Source: Burkholderiaceae bacterium
GTDB taxonomy: Bacteria > Pseudomonadota > Gammaproteobacteria > Burkholderiales > Burkholderiaceae_C
Direction: 5' to 3'
DNA: 64,000 nt
Assembly (NCBI GenBank): GCA_913776825.1
Contig: CAJYPV010000032.1
Location: 248,001 to 312,000, forward strand
Shown here: piece after piece, positions 9,377 through 18,913 of the stretch
How the letters are laid out: each line of letters opens with the position of its first letter
Position numbering within the stretch: the first letter of the stretch is position 1
Made by a program: the position numbers and the translations under genes
The notes under the pieces: model-generated
What the model saw: the letters and a program-made list of their open reading frames with translations, nothing else
Databases searched by the model: none
What the model was told of the DNA's origin: nothing

Positions 9377-9994
9377 TCAGCCCACCACCCGCGCCAGATT
9401 CCCCCTCGCCCGCGCTTCCAACCGTTCACGCAGCACCGGCGTGCTGTAGATCACCGGCCGGTCCAGGAAGCGCTGCAGGATCTGCCTGCGCTTATGGCGG
9501 AAGATCAGGCCCGGCACATGGGCGTATTCCTCGCGGATCTGCCGTTCATACTCGTCGAAGCGCGGACCGTCCGCACCCAGGATCGCCAGGTCGATGTCGA
9601 TCAGCACCTGCTCATCCACGCTGACCGGCACCGCCGTGTGGGCCGTGACCTCGACCAGTGCCCGCACCCTCGCCGCGATGTCCGGCGGCACGCCCGCCGC
9701 CCCCAGCGCCTGCTCCGCCCAGGCCGCGCTGCGGGACTCGTTGTCGCTGCCGCGCAGGTCATAGATCGCGTCGTGGAACCACAGCGCCATCTCCACTTCC
9801 GCAGGATGCGCCGCGTGATCGCGGACCTCGTCGAACAGCGCCAGGCATTCCCCGAGATGCTGCTGCGTGTGGTACTTGCGCGGCGGCTCGGCATACCGCG
9901 TCAGCAGCGCGTCCCGCAGCGTCTGGCCGTCACCCGCGCCGCCCAGCGCGGACCAGGCGCGGGACCAGGAGGCGTGGAAGAGGGACGTCGTCAT
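9377..9994 (-). CDS. HD-superfamily predicted metal-dependent phosphohydrolase
   Basis: YHTQQHLGECLALFDE and EMALWFHDAIYD motifs typical of small HD-like hydrolases. Confidence 0.8.
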   Translation of the reverse strand: MTTSLFHASWSRAWSALGGAGDGQTLRDALLTRYAEPPRKYHTQQHLGECLALFDEVRDHAAHPAEVEMALWFHDAIYDLRGSDNESRSAAWAEQALGAAGVPPDIAARVRALVEVTAHTAVPVSVDEQVLIDIDLAILGADGPRFDEYERQIREEYAHVPGLIFRHKRRQILQRFLDRPVIYSTPVLRERLEARARGNLARVVG

Positions 9995-10359
9995 GCCGGT
10001 GCCGCGAGATAGAACGGGGTCGACACCAGCACCGACAGGCCCGCCGCGACGACCACGAAGCCGAAGAACCGGCCCACCGCCCGAAGACGCTCGCCCGCCG
10101 GGCGGCTGCGCATCAGGTACACCGGGATGCCGATCAGTGCGCAGGCGATGACCAGGCCCGACATCAACGCGCCGACTTGCTGGCGGCGTTCACGCGCATC
10201 CTGTCGCAGCCACAGGTAGGACAGGATCGCCATCACGACCGCATAGAAGACATCGACCGGGCGCGGCAAGATCAGTCCACGGAGCGCGGCGACGCCGTCC
10301 AGCAGGCTGATGACGGCGACCAGCGCGAGCACCAGACCCATCGTGTGTCGGGAATTCAT
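9991..10359 (-). CDS. Small hypothetical membrane protein
   Basis: Start MNSRHTMGLVLALVAVISLLDG; several hydrophobic segments; 4-bp overlap with the downstream HD gene. Confidence 0.6.
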   Translation of the reverse strand: MNSRHTMGLVLALVAVISLLDGVAALRGLILPRPVDVFYAVVMAILSYLWLRQDARERRQQVGALMSGLVIACALIGIPVYLMRSRPAGERLRAVGRFFGFVVVAAGLSVLVSTPFYLAAPA

Positions 10360-10375
10360 AAGGATGAAGGGGCTG

Positions 10376-12391
10376 TCATGGGGCCGGGCGCTGCCCGGGA
10401 TCAAGGTCGACAAACTGCCAGAACATCTGGTTGAAGTAGGGGCGACGATAGCCGTACAGCCAGGGCTGGCTGATGTCGGTGACATAGCGGTGGACCCGGA
10501 ACTTCTGCGGCATGTAGGCGGTGAGCAATTTCTGCGACTCGCGCAGCAGCGCCAGCCGCTCCGGTCCGTCCGGCATCACCAGCATCTGCCGATACAGCTC
10601 GTCGAAGCGATCCAGCTTAAAGCGGCCCAGGTTCTGACCGCCCGCCGCCGGGCCATACAGCAGCTCCAGCCCCAGCTGCGCATCCGGCGTCGAGCTGTTG
10701 AAGCCCAACTGCCAGATCTGCAATTGCCCGGCGCGCGCGGCCTTGAGGTTCTCCGGCCATTGGCCCATGCGGATCTTCAGCTTCACGCCGAGCCGGTCCA
10801 TGTCGCGCTTCCACATCTCGTCGTAGGGCTTGGAGCGAGAGTCCGGCTGCGACGCATATTCGATGACCAGGGGCCGGCCGTCGGGCAGGTCACGCCAGCC
10901 GTCGCCGTCCTTGTCCACATAGCCATACAGATCCAGCAGGGCCTTGGCGCGGGCCAGATCGAAGTCGCTGTTCTCGGTCTTGAGGGCCTCGTCGTACCCC
11001 CAGGTCATCGGTGCGACGACGGTCTGCGCCGGCACCGCCTGATGATGACGAACCTGCGCGATCTCGGCGCCGATGTCGGTCGCCAGACCGATGGCGCGAC
11101 GCAGTGCGACCTTCTCCGGCGTGTAGCCGCCGACCACCGGATCCTCCATGTTGAAGTAGTACATGGTCCGATCGCTGGCCAGCACGCGATGCAGCCGCAT
11201 GCCTTGCTTGGCCAGGTTGGGCGCGAGCTTGCCGTGCGGCATGGCGACGTCCGCGTATTCCTCCGGCAAGGTGAAGATGAGGTCGAACTCGCGGTTGAGG
11301 AAGGACAGCCAGCGCGGCTGGCTTTCACCAATGATGCTGATCTCCACCGCGTCCACCATCGGCAGGCGGCGACCGTTGAAGCGCGCCAGCAGCGCCTGGC
11401 CTTCGGCATCGTCGGCATTGGGCTGGGCGTCGTAGCGCATCTCGCGGAAGCCGGGATTGCGCACCAGCCGGATCAGCGAGCTGCGCCGCCAGCGGTCCAG
11501 CTTGAACGGGCCGGTGCCCACCGGGTGCTCCATGATCCGGTCGCCATAACGCTCCACCACTTCCCGCGCCACCGCGCCATAGGTGTCGCCGCCGGCCAGG
11601 TTGTAGAGGAAGCGCGGCCGGGCCTGCTCCAGACGGAACTGCAGGGTGTAGCGATCCAGCGCGCGCAGGCCCTCGATGGGCTTGTCGTAGTTGAACGGCC
11701 GCTTGGTCTTCAGCGCCTCGTCCCGAAGCGCCTGCAGGCCGATGATGCCCTCCTGCCGGAACGACGAGTAGAGCGGCGATTTCACCGCAGGATCGAAGAA
11801 GCGCTTCAGGCTGTAGACATAGTCCTGCGCCGTCAGCTCGCGGCGCCGGCCGTTGAAGGCGGCGTCCTCGGCGAAGTAGATGCCCGGCCGCAGGCGGATG
11901 GTCCAGGTGCGGAAGTCGTCCGAGACCTCCGGCATCGCGGCCGCGGTGTTGGGCAGCAGCTTGAATGGCCGCGCCAGATAGTCGTAGTTGTAGAGCGATT
12001 CGAAGATGTGGGCCGTGATCACCCGCGAATAGAGATCGCTCAGTTGCGCCGGATCGAAGCCGGTCTCCGCCACCAGGAAGGCATAACGCAGCACCTTCTC
12101 CGGCGCATCCGCGCGGTCGGTGCGGTCAGCGGCGGGGATGGACGAGGCCGCGGACGCAGCGCCGGTGGACGCGTCGGGGCCCGAGGCCGTGCTCGCCGCG
12201 CCGGACGCCGGCGTGGGCGCCGGCGTCGACGGCTCGGCGGTGGCACTTGAGGCCGGGACCTTCGCCGCCGTGCCGGACGCGGTGGGCGCCGATCCAACAG
12301 CCGCCTGGGCGGGCAGAAGCGCCACCGGCGAGGCGATGAGCCACGCCAGTGCGAAGGTGCCGATCACGGAGGGAAACGGAGGCAGGCGCAT
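10376..12391 (-). CDS. ABC transporter substrate-binding protein, family 5 (oligopeptide type), paralog 1
   Basis: Signal peptide; ETGFDPAQLSDLYSR, MEHPVGTGPFKL, DLYGYVDKDGDGWRDLPDG; paralogous to the next two ORFs. Confidence 0.88.
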   Translation of the reverse strand: MRLPPFPSVIGTFALAWLIASPVALLPAQAAVGSAPTASGTAAKVPASSATAEPSTPAPTPASGAASTASGPDASTGAASAASSIPAADRTDRADAPEKVLRYAFLVAETGFDPAQLSDLYSRVITAHIFESLYNYDYLARPFKLLPNTAAAMPEVSDDFRTWTIRLRPGIYFAEDAAFNGRRRELTAQDYVYSLKRFFDPAVKSPLYSSFRQEGIIGLQALRDEALKTKRPFNYDKPIEGLRALDRYTLQFRLEQARPRFLYNLAGGDTYGAVAREVVERYGDRIMEHPVGTGPFKLDRWRRSSLIRLVRNPGFREMRYDAQPNADDAEGQALLARFNGRRLPMVDAVEISIIGESQPRWLSFLNREFDLIFTLPEEYADVAMPHGKLAPNLAKQGMRLHRVLASDRTMYYFNMEDPVVGGYTPEKVALRRAIGLATDIGAEIAQVRHHQAVPAQTVVAPMTWGYDEALKTENSDFDLARAKALLDLYGYVDKDGDGWRDLPDGRPLVIEYASQPDSRSKPYDEMWKRDMDRLGVKLKIRMGQWPENLKAARAGQLQIWQLGFNSSTPDAQLGLELLYGPAAGGQNLGRFKLDRFDELYRQMLVMPDGPERLALLRESQKLLTAYMPQKFRVHRYVTDISQPWLYGYRRPYFNQMFWQFVDLDPGQRPAP

Positions 12392-12410
12392 GGCGTCGGT
12401 CGAGCGGAGG

Positions 12411-14429
12411 CTAGTGAGCGGCGACGGCCCGTGCGGCCGCCAGCGTGGGAGCAGTGACGGCTGCGCGAACGCCGGCCGGTGCGGCGACCGCCGCCGAGGC
12501 GGTCGGCTCGCCGGGTGGTGCGATGTCCACGTACTCCCACCAGTTCTGCCAGAACGCGCCGCGACGGTAGCCGACCAGTTCAGCCCGGGCGATGTCGTTG
12601 ATGAAGCGATGGCCGCGGTATTTGTAGGGCAGGTAGGCGGTGGCGATGCGCTTGGTCTCGAGGAACACTGCATCGCGCTGCGGGCCGTCGGGCAGATGGC
12701 TGGCCTCGTCGTACAGCCGGTCCAGCGCCGGCATGCTGAAGCGGGCGTAGTTCTGGCCGTTGATCTGGCTGCTGTACATGCGGGCCAGAGAGTCCTGTCC
12801 ATCGGGCTTGGAGGCCGACGTGGCCAGCGACCACATCGTGAACCGACCCGCGCGCATCGCCTTCAGGTTCTCCGGCCATTTGCCGGTCTTGAAGCGCAGA
12901 CGAACGCCGATCGCCGCCAGGTTCTTCTGGTACATCTCGTCGATCTGGCGCTGGAAGGCTTCCGGCGTGGTGAGGCTCTCGATCACCAGCGGCTGGCCGT
13001 CCGGCAGGTCGCGCCAGCCATCGCCGTCCTTGTCGACATAGCCATACAGATCCAGCAAGGCCTTCGCGCGTGAGGGATCGTAGTCACCGATCTCGCTCTT
13101 GAACGTGGGGCTGAATCCGGTGGTGTTGGGCATGTAGAGCGATTGCGCCGGAATCGCCTGGCCGCGCCGCGCCACCCGCAGTTCGCGGCCCACGTCCATC
13201 GCCAGGCCGATGGCACGCCGCAGCGCGACCTTGTCGGCGGAATAGCCGCCGACGATCGGGTCTTCCATGTTGAAGACGGTGAACAGCACATCCGAGGCCA
13301 GCGTGCGATAGCCCTTCATGCCCTGCTTGGTGAGGTTGGGCGCGAGCTGGCCCTGCGGCATCGCCTGGCTGATGAAGTCTTCGGGCACCCGCTCGATGTA
13401 GTTGAACTGCCCATTGAGGAAGGACAACCAGCGCGGCTGGTTTTCCTCGATCACGCTGACCTCCACCCGATCCACCATCGGCAGCCGACGGCCCTTGAAG
13501 CGGGCCAGCAGCGCCTGGCCTTCGGCGTCGTCGGGCGCGGGATGGGCGGTCTCCTCATAGACGCGCTCGCGGTAGGCGGGATTGCGCTCCAGCACGATCA
13601 AGGAACTGCGCCGCCACTGCTTGAGCAGGAACGGGCCGGTGCCGACCGGATGCTCCATCGTCGCACCGGCATAGGCCTCGATCACCTCACGCGCCACAGC
13701 CCCGTAGAGATCGCCCTGCGCGAAGGTCTCCATCAGGCGCGGACGGGTCTCGCTCACCTTGAACTGCAGGGTGTAGCGGTCCAGCGCCTTCAGGCCTTCG
13801 ATCGGCTTGTCATAGTTGAACGGCTTGCCGCTCTTGCGCACCTCGGCCCGGTATTCCGACAGCCCGATCAGGCCGAGTTCCTCGACCTCGCTCCAGGAGG
13901 GCGCATTCACCGCGGGATCCGCGAAGCGCTTGATCGAATAGACATAGTCCGCCGCGACCAGCTCGCGCGGCTGACCCTTGAAGGCGGGATCGTCGGCGAA
14001 GCGAATGCCCGGCTTCAGCCGCACCGTCCAGGTCTTGAAGTCGTCGCTGATCTCGGGCGCGGCGACGGCGGTCAGCGGTCGCAATTGCGCCGGCCGGGCG
14101 AGATGGTCGTAGACGTACAGCCCCTCGAAGATGTGGGGCGTGATCATCCGGGAGTAAAGGTCGGTGACCTTGGCCGGATCGAAACCCGTCTCCGCCTGCC
14201 GCAGCGCGAAGCGCAGCACCTTGGGGGCGGCCGATGCGGTGGAGGGCGACGTCGCATGCTGGCTTGCATCCCCGCTCGCGCCCGCCGCAGCGACGGGAAG
14301 CGATATCGTCAATGAGAGCGCCATCGACAGCGCCATCCACCCGGTGGCCGCCCGCCCGGTCGCCAGCGCGGACCACCACCCGCGCGGCGGCAGTCGACGA
14401 GAGAGCACGGCACGGAGTGAGGCGTTCAT
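12411..14429 (-). CDS. ABC transporter substrate-binding protein, family 5, paralog 2
   Basis: Shares AETGFDPAKVTDLYSR, MEHPVGTGPFLL, DLYGYVDKDGDGWRDLPDG with its neighbours; start near MNASLRAVL. Confidence 0.88.
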   Translation of the reverse strand: MNASLRAVLSRRLPPRGWWSALATGRAATGWMALSMALSLTISLPVAAAGASGDASQHATSPSTASAAPKVLRFALRQAETGFDPAKVTDLYSRMITPHIFEGLYVYDHLARPAQLRPLTAVAAPEISDDFKTWTVRLKPGIRFADDPAFKGQPRELVAADYVYSIKRFADPAVNAPSWSEVEELGLIGLSEYRAEVRKSGKPFNYDKPIEGLKALDRYTLQFKVSETRPRLMETFAQGDLYGAVAREVIEAYAGATMEHPVGTGPFLLKQWRRSSLIVLERNPAYRERVYEETAHPAPDDAEGQALLARFKGRRLPMVDRVEVSVIEENQPRWLSFLNGQFNYIERVPEDFISQAMPQGQLAPNLTKQGMKGYRTLASDVLFTVFNMEDPIVGGYSADKVALRRAIGLAMDVGRELRVARRGQAIPAQSLYMPNTTGFSPTFKSEIGDYDPSRAKALLDLYGYVDKDGDGWRDLPDGQPLVIESLTTPEAFQRQIDEMYQKNLAAIGVRLRFKTGKWPENLKAMRAGRFTMWSLATSASKPDGQDSLARMYSSQINGQNYARFSMPALDRLYDEASHLPDGPQRDAVFLETKRIATAYLPYKYRGHRFINDIARAELVGYRRGAFWQNWWEYVDIAPPGEPTASAAVAAPAGVRAAVTAPTLAAARAVAAH

Positions 14430-14570
14430 CGCGGATCCTGTCGAGGTCACATCGTGGAAGTGGGCGCCGGGCGCTGCCAGGCTGTGCGGACGTCCATCAC
14501 GCGCGGGGGCCGGGTGGCGCCGGCGCAGCGGGATCGATCGCGTCGATCGCAGCGCGCCGGCCCAGCCGGC

Positions 14571-16460
14571 TCACTGGGCTTGCGAGCGCTGCAGCAGCTG
14601 GGTGTCGATGTCCACATAGGTATAGAAATCGCGCTGGTACAGGTTCTTGTCGTAGCCCACCACCCAGGGCTGCGTCATGTCGGTGAAGATGCGATGCACA
14701 TGCACCTTGTAGGGCATGTAGGCGATCAGCAGCCGCTGGGCGCGGTCCATCACGGCACGACGCTCCGGGCCATCCGGCATGCCGTGCTGCTGACGGTAGA
14801 GCGCGTTGAACTCCGGCAGATCGAAGCGCGCCTTGTTGGACTGGCCCTTGCTGCCCACATAGCCCAGGCCGAGGAAGTTCTCGCCATCGGGCACGTCGGC
14901 GCTCCAGCCCATGCCCCACATCTGCAGCTTGCCGGCATTGGCGGCCTTCAGGTTCTCCGGCCACTTCGCGATCTTGAAGCGGATGCGGATGCCGAGCGCG
15001 TCCATGTTCTTCTGCCACAGCTCCGAGAGCTGGCGCTTCTGGCTGTCCGGCTCGGTCGCGTATTCGATCACCAGCGGGCTGCCGTCGGGCATGTCGCGCC
15101 AGCCGTCGCCGTCCTTGTCGACATAGCCGTACAGATCGAGCAGGGCTTTGGCGCGGCCGCGATCGAACTCGCTCATCTCCGACTTGAATTGCTTGTCGTA
15201 GCCGGTCACGCCCGGCGAGATGATGCCCTGCGCCGGAATCGCCTGATTGCGACGCGGCAGCCGGATTTCCTGCTCCAGGTCGATGCCCAGGGCGATCGCG
15301 CGGCGCAGCGCGATCTTGTCGGGCGTGTAGCCGCCGACGATGGGGTCTTCCATGTTGAAGTAGCTGATGGCCACGTCCGCCCGCTCATAGCGCACCGCCT
15401 GTACGCCGTCCTTGGCCAGGTTGGGCGCCAGCTTGTTCTGCGGCATGCCGATGGGCGCGAACTCCGCCGGCAGGTCATCCAGCAGGTCGAATTCCTTGCG
15501 CAGGAAGGACAGCCAACGCGGCTGGCTTTCCTCGATCACCGCGATCTCCACGCGGTCGACCATCGGCAGCTTGCGGCCCTGCAGGCGACGTGCGGCTTCG
15601 ATCAGCTCGGGCCGGCCTTGCGAGGGCACTTCCTCCTGATAGCGCAGCTCGCGGAAGTTGGGATTCTTCTCCAGCACGATGCGCGAGGAGCGCCGCCATT
15701 CCGCCAGTTGCCACGCGCCGGTGCCGACCGGGTGTTCCATGATGCGGTCGCCGTAGAACTCCACCACTTCCCGCGCGACGATGCCCACCATCGGATCGGC
15801 GAAGTGATAGAGCAGGCGCGGATCGCTGTTGGCCACGCGCAGCTCGACGGTGTAGCGATCCAGCGCGCGCAGGCCTTCGACCGGGCGGTCGTAGTCGAAC
15901 GGGGTCTTGTTCTTCAGGGCCTCGGCGCGCACGTCGGCCAGACCGAGGATCTTGGCGCCTTCGAAGCGATAGAGATGGCCGCTCTTCACGCGCGGGTCGT
16001 AGTGGCGCTTGATCGAATAGATCAGGTCCGCCGCAGTGAGCTCGCGGCGCTTGCCCTTGAACGCGGGATCGTCCGCGAAATAGATGCCCTGCTTGAGGCG
16101 GAACACGAAGCGACGCGCATCGTCGAGCACCTCGGGCATGCCGTCGGTGACGGCCGGCTCCAGCCGATAGGGACGCGCCAGATAGCTGAAGCGCAGCGGC
16201 GCATCGAAGATGCCGGCGGTGATGTTGCGCGAGTACAGATCGGTGACCTGCGCCGGATCGAAGCCGGTCTCGGCGGCGCGGATGGCGTAGCGCAGCACCT
16301 TGGGCGCAGCGGCCGCCGGTGCGGCGCTGGAAGACGTGCCCTCTGCGGCGCGCGCAGGGGCCAGGGGGACCAGGGTCAGGGTCGCGGCCACGGTCGCCGC
16401 CAACGTGCGGAGCCGGGCCCATCCGGCGGCCCGTTGCTGGGCCGGTGTGCGTCGCATCAA
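14571..16460 (-). CDS. ABC transporter substrate-binding protein, family 5, paralog 3
   Basis: Shares AETGFDPAQVTDLYSR, MEHPVGTGAWQL, DLYGYVDKDGDGWRDMPDG with its neighbours. Confidence 0.88.
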   Translation of the reverse strand: MMRRTPAQQRAAGWARLRTLAATVAATLTLVPLAPARAAEGTSSSAAPAAAAPKVLRYAIRAAETGFDPAQVTDLYSRNITAGIFDAPLRFSYLARPYRLEPAVTDGMPEVLDDARRFVFRLKQGIYFADDPAFKGKRRELTAADLIYSIKRHYDPRVKSGHLYRFEGAKILGLADVRAEALKNKTPFDYDRPVEGLRALDRYTVELRVANSDPRLLYHFADPMVGIVAREVVEFYGDRIMEHPVGTGAWQLAEWRRSSRIVLEKNPNFRELRYQEEVPSQGRPELIEAARRLQGRKLPMVDRVEIAVIEESQPRWLSFLRKEFDLLDDLPAEFAPIGMPQNKLAPNLAKDGVQAVRYERADVAISYFNMEDPIVGGYTPDKIALRRAIALGIDLEQEIRLPRRNQAIPAQGIISPGVTGYDKQFKSEMSEFDRGRAKALLDLYGYVDKDGDGWRDMPDGSPLVIEYATEPDSQKRQLSELWQKNMDALGIRIRFKIAKWPENLKAANAGKLQMWGMGWSADVPDGENFLGLGYVGSKGQSNKARFDLPEFNALYRQQHGMPDGPERRAVMDRAQRLLIAYMPYKVHVHRIFTDMTQPWVVGYDKNLYQRDFYTYVDIDTQLLQRSQAQ

Positions 16461-16669
16461 GATGCCATCCTCGAAAACAGGAGCGCGCCGCTCGTGACCG
16501 CGCGCGAATCAAACCTTCAGTCTAAAAGCCGCGACCTCGACTGACCATGCCGCCAACCCTGCTGGTCGAGGGTGCGTGACTTGCGGGGGCGAATTGTGGA
16601 CCAAAGCGACTGGCTCCTCCGCACCCGATCCTCAGTTTTCTTCGATGGATTCAGGGCAAATGCCGGTGT

Positions 16670-16685
16670 TGGCACGGGTTGTGCT
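16670..16685 (+). promoter_or_regulatory. Putative sigma-54 (-24/-12) promoter upstream of the peptide ABC operon
   Basis: TGGCACGGGTTGTGCT: GG-N10-GC spacing, close to TGGCACR-N4-TTGCW. Confidence 0.5.
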
Positions 16686-16717
16686 CGCGTAGACTCGCGC
16701 GTGATTTGCTGATCTGC

Positions 16718-16748
16718 AGGCCCCGGCCGTCACAAGCGTCCGGGGTCT
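16718..16748 (+). other. Leader hairpin (terminator/attenuator-like) before the permease gene
   Basis: aggccccgg-N13-ccggggtct followed by tgcttttg. Confidence 0.5.
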
Positions 16749-16816
16749 TGCTTTTGTCTGTTGTCCTTGGCCTGCACACGCCGGGCGAGGCGACGCTTGA
16801 ATGGAGTTCCGCAGCG

Positions 16817-17755
16817 ATGGCGGCATACCTCGTCAGGCGCCTGTGGCAAATGATTCCCACGCTGTTGGGGGTCGTGCTGCTGGTGTTCTTCCTCTTCAAA
16901 TGGTTTGGCGGCGATCCGGCCGAAGTGCTCGGCGGCCTCAACGCCAGCCCTGAACAGATCCAGTCCATCCGCGAGCAACTGGGCCTGGACAAGCCGACCT
17001 GGGAACAGCTGCTGATCTTCCTCAAGCAGATTGCCACCTTCGATTGGGGCAAGAGCTGGGCGACCAATGAATCGGTCGCCAACCTCTTCGCCACCCGCAT
17101 GCCGGCCACGCTGACGGTGATGCTGCCGATCCTGCTGCTGGAGGTGCTGCTCGCGATTCCATTCGCGCTGGCGGTGGCCTACCTGCGCGGCAGCCTGACC
17201 GACCGCGTGGTGATGATGGTGACCACGATCGCCGTCTCGGTCTCGCTGCTGGTCTATGTGATCGTGTTCCAGTACTTCTTCGCCTTCCGGCTGGGCTGGT
17301 TCCCGGTGCAGGGCTGGAGCGACAGCCTGTGGACCAACCTCACCACCTACGCGCCGCTGCCGGTGTTCGTGGCGGTGGCGGTGGCGCTGTCGCCCTACAC
17401 CCGGCTCTACCGCACCTTCTTCCTGGACGAGATCGGCCATGAGTACGTGCGCACCGCGCGGGCCAAGGGCCTGACCGAGAAGACCATCCTGCTCAAGCAT
17501 GTGCTGCGCAACGCGATGATCCCGATCATGACCAACATCTCGGTGGCCTTGCCCGGGGTGTTCGTCGGCTCCTTCCTGCTGGAAGTGTTCTTCTCCATTC
17601 CCGGCCTGGGCCGGGAGATCCTGCTGGCGGTCAACCGCAACGACTATCCGGTCATCCAGGCCTTCGCGATCTACATCGCGGCGCTGACCATGGTGGTCAA
17701 CCTGATCACCGACCTGCTCTACAAGCTGGTGGACCCACGGGTGGTGCTGAAATGA
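16817..17755 (+). CDS. Peptide ABC transporter permease (DppB/YejB type)
   Basis: MAAYLVRRLWQMIPTLLGVVLLVFFL and EYVRTARAKGLTEKTILLKHVLRNAMIPI binding-protein-dependent permease motif. Confidence 0.9.
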   Translation: MAAYLVRRLWQMIPTLLGVVLLVFFLFKWFGGDPAEVLGGLNASPEQIQSIREQLGLDKPTWEQLLIFLKQIATFDWGKSWATNESVANLFATRMPATLTVMLPILLLEVLLAIPFALAVAYLRGSLTDRVVMMVTTIAVSVSLLVYVIVFQYFFAFRLGWFPVQGWSDSLWTNLTTYAPLPVFVAVAVALSPYTRLYRTFFLDEIGHEYVRTARAKGLTEKTILLKHVLRNAMIPIMTNISVALPGVFVGSFLLEVFFSIPGLGREILLAVNRNDYPVIQAFAIYIAALTMVVNLITDLLYKLVDPRVVLK

Positions 17756-17822
17756 CGCGCCCCGTGTTTTTCTCGAGCGCGGCGACAGGCGCGCGCAGGC
17801 TGGATTCTTGGGAGTGGTCGGT

Positions 17823-18878
17823 ATGAGCAGCGTGATGACGACGGCCGGCGCGCCGGTGAAGTCGGGCGCACGGTCGCAGGGGGTGTGGGCGGCGTCGTGG
17901 CGTCGGCTGCGGTCCGACAAGGTCGGCATGGGCGCGATGGCGGTGGTGATCCTGTCGCTGCTGCTGGTGGTGGCCGCAGGCCTGGGCCTGGTGGCGGGCG
18001 ACTGGCAGCGCGAGACCGGCGTGCCCAACGCACCGCCCACCTTCATGGGCCCGGCCCCGGCGGAAAGCGCCGGAGCGATCGAGCAACCCAAGGGACCGAA
18101 TGTCGATCTGAGCGACATCGACCCGCTCGCCCCCAAGTACGGCGAATGGGCCGAACGGGCCAAGCAATACAAGACCGATGAAGCGCCGCGCGCGCAGACC
18201 CTGCCGTTCGGTGCCGACCGGCTGGGCCGCGATGTGCTGGCCAAGGCGGTCAAGGGCGCGGAGATCTCGATCATGGTCGGCCTGCTGGCGGCCGTGGTGG
18301 CGACGCTGATCGGCACGGTGCTGGGCGCGCTCTCGGGCTTTTACGGCGGCAAGGTCGGCGACTTCCTGGAGTGGGTCTACAACGTCTTCACCGCGATGCC
18401 CAACATCCTGCTGATCTTCGCCTTCGCGGTGGTGTTCGGCCGGGGCGTGCTGCCGGTGGTGATGATCCTGGGTCTGGCGGGCTGGACCGGCATCTATCGC
18501 CTGGTGCGGGCCGAGTTCATGAAGCATTCGGTGCGCGAGTACGTGCGCTCGGCCGAGGCCATCGGCGCCAGCAAGAGCTCGCGCATGTTCAAGCACATCC
18601 TGCCCAACGTCTCGCATGTGGCGCTGGTGCAGCTGTCGCTGCATGTGGTGAGCTTCATCAAGAGCGAAGTGATCCTGTCCTACCTGGGTCTGGGCGTGAG
18701 CGTGGACCAGGTGTCCTGGGGCACGATGCTGTCCGAGGCGCAGGGTGAGCTGATCCTGGGTTATTGGTGGCAACTGGTCGCGGTGACCGGCTTCATGGCG
18801 GTGTTCGTGACCGCCTTCGCCCTGTTCACCGATGCATTGCGCGATGCGCTCGATCCCAAGCTGCGTGGCCTGGAATGA
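17823..18878 (+). CDS. Peptide ABC transporter permease (DppC/YejE type)
   Basis: FGADRLGRDVLAKAVKGAEISIMVGLLAA; EYVRSAEAIGASKSSRMFKHILPN. Confidence 0.9.
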   Translation: MSSVMTTAGAPVKSGARSQGVWAASWRRLRSDKVGMGAMAVVILSLLLVVAAGLGLVAGDWQRETGVPNAPPTFMGPAPAESAGAIEQPKGPNVDLSDIDPLAPKYGEWAERAKQYKTDEAPRAQTLPFGADRLGRDVLAKAVKGAEISIMVGLLAAVVATLIGTVLGALSGFYGGKVGDFLEWVYNVFTAMPNILLIFAFAVVFGRGVLPVVMILGLAGWTGIYRLVRAEFMKHSVREYVRSAEAIGASKSSRMFKHILPNVSHVALVQLSLHVVSFIKSEVILSYLGLGVSVDQVSWGTMLSEAQGELILGYWWQLVAVTGFMAVFVTAFALFTDALRDALDPKLRGLE

Positions 18879-18913
18879 CGGCCGCCTTCACGGGCTCGCC
18901 AAGGACGATTGAT

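Noticed and set aside
10310-16544. Large + strand ORFs (10310-12250, 13143-14315, 14454-16544)
   Set aside because: Antisense shadows of three binding-protein genes that have signal peptides and shared motifs.
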